Source: Balneolaceae bacterium (GTDB taxonomy: Bacteria > Bacteroidota > Rhodothermia > Balneolales > Balneolaceae). Taken from it: a stretch of 64,000 bases of DNA. The translations under genes were made by a program, and so were the position numbers. Location of the stretch: NCBI GenBank assembly GCA_017640605.1, contig JAEPQH010000006.1:124001-188000 (forward strand), read 5' to 3'. Below the pieces are notes generated by a model. That model ran no database searches. It was not told where the DNA came from and was given only the letters and a program-made list of their open reading frames with translations. Of this stretch, positions 43,719-52,209 are shown piece after piece. Each line of letters starts with the position of its first letter. The stretch's first letter is position 1.

Positions 43719-46700
43719 TTGTACCTCGCACAACCTTCTACATATCGCATTCGACTCTCATCCACCGCAAAAGTTGTTATAGGCAGCTGGTGGATAGTAC
43801 TGTTTTTAATGGCTTCAACAGCTTTAGCCCAAACCAACGATTCCAACGTATTTATCGATCCAAATGAAGGCAGTCAAGATGCCCGGGTAGATTTCAATGT
43901 AACGGGAAATCAGGTTGAGTCGATTATCACTAACTGGGGAACAGTTGGTAATGGAAACGGAAGTATTAATCAGGCCGGGGTTTGGCCGAAAGGTACAGGT
44001 CATGGGCACTTGCACGAAATGACCGGCATGATTTTAACCCGAACGCCTGATGTGAATGGACAAAATGTGACCATAATCTCAGATGGATACGGTGCAAGTA
44101 GCGATGCCACAGACATTGATCCGAACACAAATATTCGGTGGAAATTTCAGCCTGTTCCGGGTTACTTCAATAGCAATACGGAAGAACCGGAAATTGCAAA
44201 CTCGCGAAATCCTGATAGCTGGCCGGCAACATGGCCTGATGTTGGTCCGGAATGGGACGGAAACTGGAATGGCTACTTTGGTTTAAATCAATTTAATGCC
44301 GATCAGGAAGTGTTTTATGTGATGGACGATTTGTCTAACACCGAATACGAATATTATCCAATTGACGGCGTTCAAAGTAAAGGTGGATTAGGCCTACAAG
44401 TTCGGGTTCGAGTTTTTCAATGGGCGCAAGCTTTAGCGAAAGATATTTTGTTCATGCAGTACGAAGTTTCCAATATTGGGGACAAAACCTACACCACCGA
44501 TTTGAACGACAAGCCATTGTTTTTCGGTGGATATACCGATGTAAACCCTGCAGGTTCAGGAACTGCTGATGACGCAGCCGGTTTCGATAACGACGATGAC
44601 ATTGTATTTGGATGGAGTAGTACCGGGCAAGGTTCTTGGCAGCAATTCCGTGATATTCCACCCGGATATATCGGATGGAAATTTTTAGAAAGTCCGGGAT
44701 TGGATTTTGATCTTACCGATAATGATAACGACGGTCTTGTAGATGAATCGCGCGATAATGATGCCGGAGTGTTTGCCTTTGCACCTTGCGGCAATTACGA
44801 CAATCCCCAAGAGCATTGGAGTGGGGACGAAGATTGCGACTGGAATGCATTAATCGATGATGTTGGGAGCGATGGAATTGGTCCGGAACAAGAAAGTTAT
44901 CCGGGGCCTGATGCAGACGGGACAGAAGGAAATGGAAGACCTGATCAAGGCGAGCCAAATTTTGGACGTTTAGATAACGATGAATCAGATCAAATCGGAT
45001 TAACCAGTTTTTATGCTCCGTTATTTGGGAATGTGAACATCCACGACGAAGAAACTGTGTGGCCGAATATTCAGCCCGGGTTTTTCGATGTTCCAAGTCA
45101 GGGAGTAAACCAAATCTGGATTTTCGGCTCCGGTGCGTTCCAGCTGGCGCCAAATACCACTCAGCGATTCTCTACTAGTTTTGTTTTTGGTGCAAACGAA
45201 GATGCTATGTTCAGATCGTCAGCGGTGGCTCAACGAATTTATGATTCCGATTACCGATTTGCGGTACCTCCACGTCAACCCAAAGTTCGGGCAATTCCAG
45301 GTGATGGTAAAGTTACCCTAGTATGGGATGAGTTGGCCGAAGTGTCACGCGATCCTGTTTATGGACAAGATTTTGAAGGCTATCGTATCATTAAATCCAC
45401 CGATCCTCAATTCAACGATGCTGATGATATTACCGATTCGTTCGGGAATGCAGTATACAAGCGCTCCATCGCCCAGTTTGATTTAGTTAATGGGTTAGAG
45501 GGATACCACTCTTTGCAATTTGGCGAAGAGATTGGTATCCCAAATGGAGTTCACTATTACATGGGCGACGATACCGGAATTCAGCATTCCTATGTTGATA
45601 CCGATGTTATCAACGGGCGTACTTATTATTATGCTGTTATCGCTTATGATGCAGGCTACGACAATACCTATTTCGATGAAGGGATTTCCAGACTAGAAAA
45701 TCTATTCCCGATTTCGCCATCTGAGTCGCCGGCGAGTATTACGTTAACTCAAGGTGTAATCACCAACTTCGACCCTAATACCGTGGAAGTTCGTCCGAAC
45801 CCGCCGGCAAGCGACATCGTTTTAGGTGATATAGATGTAGATTTCCAAAACCGGGTAGCTCAGGAAAATGGAAAAGCAACCGGAGTCGTAAAAGCGACTA
45901 TTGTTGATGAAAATCTGTTGAAGGATCAGAACTATGCCATCACTTTTAGTCAAGTTCCCGTTGTGTATGAAGGAACCGATACTTCAGCAGTAGAATACAC
46001 TACAACAGGCTTTAGTATTATCGGGCAATCAGGTGAAGTAATTGTCAACAACGAACCGGTTCCAACTAACCTGGAAGACGAATTTGTTGAAAACTGGACC
46101 TTCGAATTGTTAGATGAAGGATTGATTTTCACTTTCGAAAATGAATACCCGGATGAATCGAATACACAGCAAAATTCTGGGTGGAGCTCTACCAGTCAAA
46201 CTAATTTAAGAAGCCAAATCACGCTTCCACAGCCAACATTTTCGGTGCCAAACCCACCGGTATGGCCTATTCGAGTTAGAATCGAAGTTGGTAACGAAAA
46301 CGAAGTGTTGGATTCTGCCTTTACTTCCACTTCAGGTGCATTTTCATTTCCGGTTAATTTTAGAATTTCGGAATTCAACACCGGAGTAAAAATCCCATTC
46401 ATGTTTAATGAACCGGATTCTACCGAAAATGGACGAATTGATCCTGATGAACTCATCACGCTTCTTTTTAAAGAAAATCCGGATGATAGAAGATTCATCA
46501 GAGCATGGAATATTGATTTTAAAAAACCGGTGGATTCCAGAGGAGCTGATCTCCCGCCTTCACAAATTCGCTTACCACGAATTGGTGATGTATTTGAATT
46601 GAATGCACAAATCCCATTTGGCGAAAATGATACCTATGTGCTAAAAAGTACAGCATCGGTGGTGGATTCAACGGCTGGGGAGAGTTTGCTCGATGAAATC

Positions 46701-46988
46701 ATTGTAGTGCCAAATCCTTATGTGGCCGCTACCATCGCTGAGCAGCGTCCATTCTTATCCGGTCGTGGAGAGCAACGTATCGAATTCAGAAATCTACCCA
46801 ACAATGCTAGCCTCAGAATCTACACGGTAAGTGGAGTTTTTGTTCGCGAATTACAATCTGAGGATGGATTAGCCGTATGGGATTTGCAATCGAAAGACGG
46901 ATTAGAAGTAGCCTATGGGCTGTATTTCTATCACGTAAAAGCTGCCGGCATCGGCGAAAAAACCGGAAAGTTCGCAATTATCAAGTAA
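43719..46988 (+). CDS. Very large secreted FN3 protein with Asp-rich Ca-binding-like motif and PNPY sorting domain
   Basis: No named function. The 1089-residue product starts at TTG (43719), 11 bases after the receptor stop; its signal segment (VVIGSWWIVLFLMASTALAQ) needs this early start. The N-terminal ~500 residues are unknown and contain a DNDNDGLVDESRDND segment (about 331-345) resembling thrombospondin-3/dockerin Ca-binding loops. An FN3-like domain (about 516-650; KVTLVWDELAE, YYYAVIAYDAG) and a C-terminal domain starting VVPNPYVAA (about 996) and ending YGLYFYHVKA...KFAIIK follow. It matches the 1061 product in architecture and gene position, and is probably a receptor-associated surface protein. 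Confidence 0.7.
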   Translation: MYLAQPSTYRIRLSSTAKVVIGSWWIVLFLMASTALAQTNDSNVFIDPNEGSQDARVDFNVTGNQVESIITNWGTVGNGNGSINQAGVWPKGTGHGHLHEMTGMILTRTPDVNGQNVTIISDGYGASSDATDIDPNTNIRWKFQPVPGYFNSNTEEPEIANSRNPDSWPATWPDVGPEWDGNWNGYFGLNQFNADQEVFYVMDDLSNTEYEYYPIDGVQSKGGLGLQVRVRVFQWAQALAKDILFMQYEVSNIGDKTYTTDLNDKPLFFGGYTDVNPAGSGTADDAAGFDNDDDIVFGWSSTGQGSWQQFRDIPPGYIGWKFLESPGLDFDLTDNDNDGLVDESRDNDAGVFAFAPCGNYDNPQEHWSGDEDCDWNALIDDVGSDGIGPEQESYPGPDADGTEGNGRPDQGEPNFGRLDNDESDQIGLTSFYAPLFGNVNIHDEETVWPNIQPGFFDVPSQGVNQIWIFGSGAFQLAPNTTQRFSTSFVFGANEDAMFRSSAVAQRIYDSDYRFAVPPRQPKVRAIPGDGKVTLVWDELAEVSRDPVYGQDFEGYRIIKSTDPQFNDADDITDSFGNAVYKRSIAQFDLVNGLEGYHSLQFGEEIGIPNGVHYYMGDDTGIQHSYVDTDVINGRTYYYAVIAYDAGYDNTYFDEGISRLENLFPISPSESPASITLTQGVITNFDPNTVEVRPNPPASDIVLGDIDVDFQNRVAQENGKATGVVKATIVDENLLKDQNYAITFSQVPVVYEGTDTSAVEYTTTGFSIIGQSGEVIVNNEPVPTNLEDEFVENWTFELLDEGLIFTFENEYPDESNTQQNSGWSSTSQTNLRSQITLPQPTFSVPNPPVWPIRVRIEVGNENEVLDSAFTSTSGAFSFPVNFRISEFNTGVKIPFMFNEPDSTENGRIDPDELITLLFKENPDDRRFIRAWNIDFKKPVDSRGADLPPSQIRLPRIGDVFELNAQIPFGENDTYVLKSTASVVDSTAGESLLDEIIVVPNPYVAATIAEQRPFLSGRGEQRIEFRNLPNNASLRIYTVSGVFVRELQSEDGLAVWDLQSKDGLEVAYGLYFYHVKAAGIGEKTGKFAIIK

Positions 46989-46993
46989 CAGTC

Positions 46994-47995
46994 ATGATCA
47001 AAAAATTACTCTCTTTTGTTTTTGTTATTGCACTCAGCCTTCCGGTAATGGGGCAAAGTCAGGTTGGTAGCACAGCGTCTTCTTTTTTAGAAATTCCTGT
47101 GGGTGCACGAAGTATTGGAATGGGCGAAGCCTATGTTGCAGCTGTTAACGAAGTCAGTGCCTTGTATTGGAATCCTGCTGCTGCTACACGAATCGGACAA
47201 AATCAGGTGACTTTCCAAAACACCGATTGGTTTGTGGATACCAAATTATATTACGCAGCTTCAGTATTTAAGCTGAATGATATTTATTTGGGCGTGAGCA
47301 TTAATATGTTTGATAGTGGCGAAATGGATGTACGTACGCTCACACTGCCCGATGGAACAGGTGAACGTTTCAGAGTGCAGGATATCAGTATAGCGTTTAC
47401 CTACGCTCAGGCGCTTACCGATAATTTTAGCCTTGGTGGAAATCTGAAGTTTGTGCAAAATCAGATTTGGAGAATGCAGGCTTCAACCATAGCACTTGAT
47501 CTGGGATTCTTCTATCAAACACCTTTCGACAAAATTGATCTGGGCTTTAGTATCAGCAATTTTGGTGGCGAGATGACACTACGCGGCGACAACACCTTCG
47601 TACCGGTTGATCTGGATCCACTTAATTCCGGTAACAACGATGGAATTCCTGCTAACCTAATGACGGGTGCATGGGATTTACCACTGATTTTCAGAATCGG
47701 AACTACCTACGATGTATTTCATACCGTTGATCATAAATTGATTCTTGCTGCGGATGCGGTTTACCCCAACAATAACACCAATTATGTGAATACAGGCGGG
47801 GAGTATGGATTTAGAAATCTCCTGTTTTTAAGAGCCGGTTACAGCAACATTTTTACGGAAGATAATTATGGCTTAGGTCACCTCCGTTTTGGAGTAGGAA
47901 TTAAACCAATCGAAGAAATTTCGGTGGATTATGCACTCAGCGACAGAGATGAGCTGGGTTACGTACACACTATGGGACTCTCATTAAAATTCTAG
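46994..47995 (+). CDS. PorV/PorQ-family outer-membrane protein (second copy)
   Basis: The 333-residue product has a signal peptide (to about residue 20, VMGQ) and the family opening ASSFLEIPVGARSIGMGEAYVAAVNEVSALYWNPAA, closer to PorV than the 3184 copy, followed by barrel strands (GGNLKFVQNQIWRM, LGFSISNFGGEM) to the C-terminal MGLSLKF. A longer frame from 46877 overlaps the previous gene; the ATG at 46994, 5 bases after that gene's stop, starts the signal peptide. As in the first locus it follows a PNPY-type secreted protein, so the pair is likely functional. Confidence 0.8.
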   Translation: MIKKLLSFVFVIALSLPVMGQSQVGSTASSFLEIPVGARSIGMGEAYVAAVNEVSALYWNPAAATRIGQNQVTFQNTDWFVDTKLYYAASVFKLNDIYLGVSINMFDSGEMDVRTLTLPDGTGERFRVQDISIAFTYAQALTDNFSLGGNLKFVQNQIWRMQASTIALDLGFFYQTPFDKIDLGFSISNFGGEMTLRGDNTFVPVDLDPLNSGNNDGIPANLMTGAWDLPLIFRIGTTYDVFHTVDHKLILAADAVYPNNNTNYVNTGGEYGFRNLLFLRAGYSNIFTEDNYGLGHLRFGVGIKPIEEISVDYALSDRDELGYVHTMGLSLKF

Positions 47996-47999
47996 GATT

Positions 48000-49109
48000 A
48001 TGGTAGACATTACAGATACCGACAAGCATTTATATGAAATAGTAGCCGAGGATCTTAAAGACAAGATTAAAGAAGACTACTTTGGTGAGCGGGGTAAAAT
48101 TCCCAATTATCTGCGCCTTACCGAAATCTATAATGTGAGTATGTCTACCATTAAAAAAGCGATGAAAATCCTGAACGACCAGGGTGTAATCGTTAGTAGG
48201 GTGGGAAAAGGATCGTTTGCCAATAAAAATTTCAAAGAGCCGGTTCGTTCTTTTAAATCTTCAACCACAAATAAAATTGGGTTGTTAATCCGTGATATTG
48301 ATGGTCCTTATTTTTCCGGTATTTATAAAGGGTTAGCCGATCAAACCGATCGTTATGGTAAGAAGCTGATGGTAACAGTTTCGCGTGATTTCCATCAGCA
48401 GGAGGATTCGCTGGTTCGCATGATGCTATCGCACGAAATTGACGGATTAGTGGTAACTACGCGTAGAAAGTCAATTTACGGAGTTCGGATTTATGATGAG
48501 CTTCGCAAGAATAACATACCTACTGTTATTATTCACGATGTGTACGACTCTAAAATCCCCACAATTGATGTAGACAACTACAAAGGTGGATGTTTAGCCG
48601 CCGAACATCTGCTTAAAAGAAGTCAGAAAAAACTCTGTGTGATTGTGGGTGAAAACGGTTATAAAACTGATGATCAGCGGTTAAATGGATTCATCGACAC
48701 CTTGAAGAAACATGGTGTTAATCCAAAAGAACGCTGCGAGATATTCCGGTATTCATTCAGCACAGAGAAAACGGCCTTTGATGAAGGTTATAAGATTGGG
48801 CGAAGCTTAAATCTTCAGAATCTCGATATAGACGGAGTTTTCCTATTTAATGATTTGATCGCAATGGGATTCCAAAAAGCGTTAATCGAGCAGGGAATTT
48901 CTATTCCTGATGATATTGCCATAATTGGCTTCGATAATATTGAGCGATGTTCGGAAGCCAGAGTTCCGCTAACCACGATTGAAGTTCCCAGATACGACAT
49001 CGGAAAAATGGCTTACCAAGTGTTACGTACACACATGAAAAATGGACAAACAAATACAGAAAACGGACTTCATCTGGAGCCAAAATTGATCGTGAGGGAC
49101 TCCGCTTGA
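48000..49109 (+). CDS. GntR-type winged-helix regulator with LacI-type sugar-binding domain (AraR-like architecture)
   Basis: The 369-residue product has an N-terminal GntR winged helix (about 8-75; PNYLRLTEIYNVSMSTIKKA as recognition region, LNDQGVIVSRVGKGSFA as wing) and a LacI/periplasmic-binding-like effector domain (about 90-369; IGLLIRDIDGPYFSGIYKG, GFDNIERCSEARVPLTTIEVPRYDIG). This is the AraR architecture: a cytoplasmic repressor released by a sugar. It starts 4 bases after the PorV-like gene and lies inside the operon it probably controls. The candidate operators at 38612 and 38811 in front of the operon fit autoregulation (inference); the effector may be an imported glycan sugar. 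Confidence 0.88.
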   Translation: MVDITDTDKHLYEIVAEDLKDKIKEDYFGERGKIPNYLRLTEIYNVSMSTIKKAMKILNDQGVIVSRVGKGSFANKNFKEPVRSFKSSTTNKIGLLIRDIDGPYFSGIYKGLADQTDRYGKKLMVTVSRDFHQQEDSLVRMMLSHEIDGLVVTTRRKSIYGVRIYDELRKNNIPTVIIHDVYDSKIPTIDVDNYKGGCLAAEHLLKRSQKKLCVIVGENGYKTDDQRLNGFIDTLKKHGVNPKERCEIFRYSFSTEKTAFDEGYKIGRSLNLQNLDIDGVFLFNDLIAMGFQKALIEQGISIPDDIAIIGFDNIERCSEARVPLTTIEVPRYDIGKMAYQVLRTHMKNGQTNTENGLHLEPKLIVRDSA

Positions 49110-50248
49110 GGCTTAAAGTATTCATTATATCACTGATTTCAGTTTTAGGCATGATAAACTGTACTCAAAGATCTGACGATTCAAAATCAGAGCCGATTCG
49201 AGGGGTGTGGGTCACTAACATCGACAGCGATGTGATGTTTAGTGAAGAGAATATTATTGAAGGCATGAAAACCCTCGCTGACCTTGGATTTAATACAGTG
49301 TATCCGGTGGTTTGGAATAAAGGATATACCATGCATCCGAGTGAAGTGATGGTGCAATATTTCGGGGAAGAATATCGGCAGGACACATTGTTTAAAAACC
49401 GAAATCTTGATCCGCTTGCCGTGATGATTCGCGAAGCCCGGAAAAATGACCTCAAGATTATACCATGGTTCGAGTTTGGTTTTTCCAGTTCTTACAACAA
49501 AAATGGTGGTCATATTATCGAAGCATATCCAAGTTGGGCGGCCTTAGATAATGAAGGTAATCTGCTAAAGAAAAATAATTTCGATTGGATGAATGCTATC
49601 CATCCGGAAGTTCAGCAGTTTATGATCTCACTGATTCTTGAAGTGGTAAAAGGTTACGATATTGATGGAATCCAAGGGGATGATCGCTTACCTGCCATGC
49701 CCGCAGAAGGTGGATATAGTTCTTTTACAAAGTCTCTGTATCTGAATGAAACCGGAAATGAGGTTCCAAGCGATCCACTGGAAGAAGCATTTCTAAACTG
49801 GAAAGCCGATAAGCTTACCGATTTTGCCGTTCAGCTTTATCAAGCGGTTAAGGCAGAAGATGCCAATCTTACCGTTTCGTTAGCACCCAGTATTTACCCT
49901 TGGTCGAAGGAACAATATTTACAGGATTGGCCAGCTTGGATCGAAGCAGGTGCAGTGGATGAACTTATTCCACAGGCTTATCGATGGGATATTGATAGTT
50001 ATAAAACAACCATTGATGAAATGGTAGAATACTATCAACAAGCAGAAGGACATGAAAAAGTATCGATATATCCTGGCATAATCATTAAAGCCGGCGATCG
50101 CTACAATAATTTTGACTATGTAAAGGAAGCGCTTCTACACAATCGTAAAAAAGGATTGGATGGGGAAGTGTATTTCTTTTATGAAGGATTATTCGAAGAA
50201 AACGACCATCTCGGCGACTCACTACACACTCATTTTTACAGCAACTAA
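49106..50248 (+). CDS. GHL10 glycoside hydrolase, lipoprotein form
   Basis: The 380-residue product starts at TTG (49106), overlapping the regulator's stop in TTGA (4 bases), and carries a lipobox with Cys19 (GMINC). The GHL10 domain fills the rest: PIRGVWVTNIDSDVMFS, NTVYPVVWNKGYTMHPSEV, KIIPWFEFGFSSSYN, YDIDGIQGDDRLPAMP (conserved DD pair) and VDELIPQAYRWD. In this family DigH cuts denuded peptidoglycan strands. It is anchored, without sorting domain, and paired with a secreted homologue immediately downstream. Confidence 0.88.
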   Translation: MRLKVFIISLISVLGMINCTQRSDDSKSEPIRGVWVTNIDSDVMFSEENIIEGMKTLADLGFNTVYPVVWNKGYTMHPSEVMVQYFGEEYRQDTLFKNRNLDPLAVMIREARKNDLKIIPWFEFGFSSSYNKNGGHIIEAYPSWAALDNEGNLLKKNNFDWMNAIHPEVQQFMISLILEVVKGYDIDGIQGDDRLPAMPAEGGYSSFTKSLYLNETGNEVPSDPLEEAFLNWKADKLTDFAVQLYQAVKAEDANLTVSLAPSIYPWSKEQYLQDWPAWIEAGAVDELIPQAYRWDIDSYKTTIDEMVEYYQQAEGHEKVSIYPGIIIKAGDRYNNFDYVKEALLHNRKKGLDGEVYFFYEGLFEENDHLGDSLHTHFYSN

Positions 50249-50249
50249 T

Positions 50250-52202
50250 ATGATCAGAAAAAACACATTAAGGCAGTTTGTTGCAGTTTTTATCTTAACG
50301 GTTTTAACTATTTCTACCGCCACGGCACAGGAGCCGGATACGTACATCGAAGAGCTTCGGGGTGTATGGATTACCAATGTTGATAGCGATGTTCTTTCCA
50401 GCAAACAAAAAATTGCCGATGCCATGGATTTTCTGGCAGAACGAGGTTTCAATGTGGTTTTTCCGGTAGTCTGGAATAAAGGATATACCCTATTTCCAAG
50501 TCAGGTTGCGGAGGATTCGATCGGTTTTCGTCAAGATCCCGTATATGCTCCGGTTGGCAGAGATCCACTGCAAGAAGTGATAACCGAAGCTCACCGCGTT
50601 GGAATGGAAGTGATTCCATGGTTCGAATACGGTTTTGCTAGTGTGTTTGGCAATTCAAGTGGGGGGCACATCTTAGAAAGAAATCCACATTGGGCGTCTC
50701 GCGATATTGACGGCAATATTGCCAATCGAAATAACTTTTATTGGATGAATGCAATTCATCCCGCGGTACAGGAATTTATGCTTGGCATTATTGGCGAAGC
50801 CATCGACAATTACGATATCGATGGAGTACAAGGCGATGATCGACTCCCGGCAATGTCATCAACAGCCGGCTATAGCGACTACACCAAAGCATTATATAGA
50901 GCAGAACATGACGGAAATGATCCGCCCAGTTCGTATGACGACGCTTCGTTTTTACGCTGGAAAGCCGATAAACTCACTACCTTTGCCGGTGATTTATACC
51001 GCATGGTAAAAACTAAAGATTCTACGCTTACCCTTTCTCTCTCCCCATCGATTTATAGTTTTAGTTATGATAATTACCTGCAAGATTGGCCAACTTGGCT
51101 CGATTCCAGTTATGTAGATATCATTCATCCGCAAGCCTATCGCTACGATATTGGTAGCTACAAGTCCATTATCAGGAACATGTTGGGTCGTGAACCATTT
51201 TCATCGCAAGGGTACATTCAGCGATTTTACCGACCACAGATTTATCCGGGCGTTTTGATTAAAGCTGGCGGAGCCTTTAACGACGAAGCTTACGTAAAAC
51301 AAGCCATCGACTTCAATCGCGAATACGATCTTAAAGGCGAAGTGTATTTCTTCTTCGAAGGCTTAGATGAAAAGAACAATAACCTCGCTGATAGTTTGTA
51401 CAAGTATAAATACAACCTGCCAGCTTTGTTGCCGAACCGAAATGGACAAGTACGCCGACCACTTCCGGAAATAGTAAACGAAGACAGTAGTTTTGCTATG
51501 CAAACGGGCACTTGGATGGAAGAAGCGAGTCTTGCCGGCTTTAAAGGAACTACACTTAAAGCTGAGGCTAATTCCGGCGCTTCAATTTCTTATAAAGTTA
51601 CCGTTCCGCGCTCTGCTTGGTACAACGTGTTTGCTTGGAATCCGGTAAAATCGGGAGCCACAAGCGGAGCACACTACGAAGTATTTGGTGCACAAGACAC
51701 CGTAACAACTACCATCAGCCAAACAAGTAGCGTTAAAAAAGGCTGGGAGAAAATTGGAAATGTGTACCTGGAAGAAGGAGAGCAAACAGTAGTTAAAATC
51801 GATGCCGACAAAGCGACAGATTCTAATCCAACCTACGCCGATGCTGTGATGGTTATGCTGGATCGAAAGAACTCTCCGGAGGTTCAAATTGATGCCATCA
51901 TCACAAGTGCAGAGCAGGATAATAAAGATATTCCTGCCGGATATGCGCTGGATCAAAATTACCCGAATCCATTTAATCCTTCGACCAATATTTCATTTTC
52001 ATTACCCGAATCGAACCGAATTTCATTGGAAGTATTTGATGTATTAGGGCGGAAAGTAGCCACTTTACATCAAAACGAATTATTCAGTGCAGGGCAACAT
52101 CAGGTTTCTTTTGATGCTTCTGCGTTAGCAAGTGGCATGTACATTTATCGACTAGCTACGGCCAACTACACCTTTAGCAACACCATGATTTTGGTGAAAT
52201 AA
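50250..52202 (+). CDS. GHL10 glycoside hydrolase, secreted form with golvesin-like domain and sorting domain
   Basis: The 650-residue product begins at ATG 50250, one base after the previous stop; a longer frame from 50160 lies inside the upstream gene and is not used. Signal peptide to about residue 27 (ATAQ). The catalytic domain (about 32-390) closely parallels the gene upstream (LRGVWITNVDSDVLSS, YDIDGVQGDDRLPAMS, VDIIHPQAYRYD). A golvesin/xanthan-lyase-like beta domain (about 420-550, SAWYNVFAWNPVKSGAT) and a canonical sorting domain ([14 protein letters not shown] ... NTMILVK) follow. Tandem duplication with a change of anchoring is likely. Confidence 0.88.
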   Translation: MIRKNTLRQFVAVFILTVLTISTATAQEPDTYIEELRGVWITNVDSDVLSSKQKIADAMDFLAERGFNVVFPVVWNKGYTLFPSQVAEDSIGFRQDPVYAPVGRDPLQEVITEAHRVGMEVIPWFEYGFASVFGNSSGGHILERNPHWASRDIDGNIANRNNFYWMNAIHPAVQEFMLGIIGEAIDNYDIDGVQGDDRLPAMSSTAGYSDYTKALYRAEHDGNDPPSSYDDASFLRWKADKLTTFAGDLYRMVKTKDSTLTLSLSPSIYSFSYDNYLQDWPTWLDSSYVDIIHPQAYRYDIGSYKSIIRNMLGREPFSSQGYIQRFYRPQIYPGVLIKAGGAFNDEAYVKQAIDFNREYDLKGEVYFFFEGLDEKNNNLADSLYKYKYNLPALLPNRNGQVRRPLPEIVNEDSSFAMQTGTWMEEASLAGFKGTTLKAEANSGASISYKVTVPRSAWYNVFAWNPVKSGATSGAHYEVFGAQDTVTTTISQTSSVKKGWEKIGNVYLEEGEQTVVKIDADKATDSNPTYADAVMVMLDRKNSPEVQIDAIITSAEQDNKDIPAGYALDQNYPNPFNPSTNISFSLPESNRISLEVFDVLGRKVATLHQNELFSAGQHQVSFDASALASGMYIYRLATANYTFSNTMILVK

Positions 52203-52209
52203 GAACTCT

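Noticed and set aside
44713-45153. 146-residue minus-strand open frame
   Set aside because: Antisense to the FN3 protein gene, with low-complexity His/Arg-rich composition and no start signal; a shadow frame.
46877-46993. Upstream extension of the second PorV-like gene
   Set aside because: It overlaps the preceding gene by more than 100 bases in another frame and places the signal peptide internally.
50160-50249. Upstream extension of the secreted GHL10 gene
   Set aside because: Lies in the coding sequence of the preceding GHL10 gene; ATG 50250 gives a clean signal peptide.
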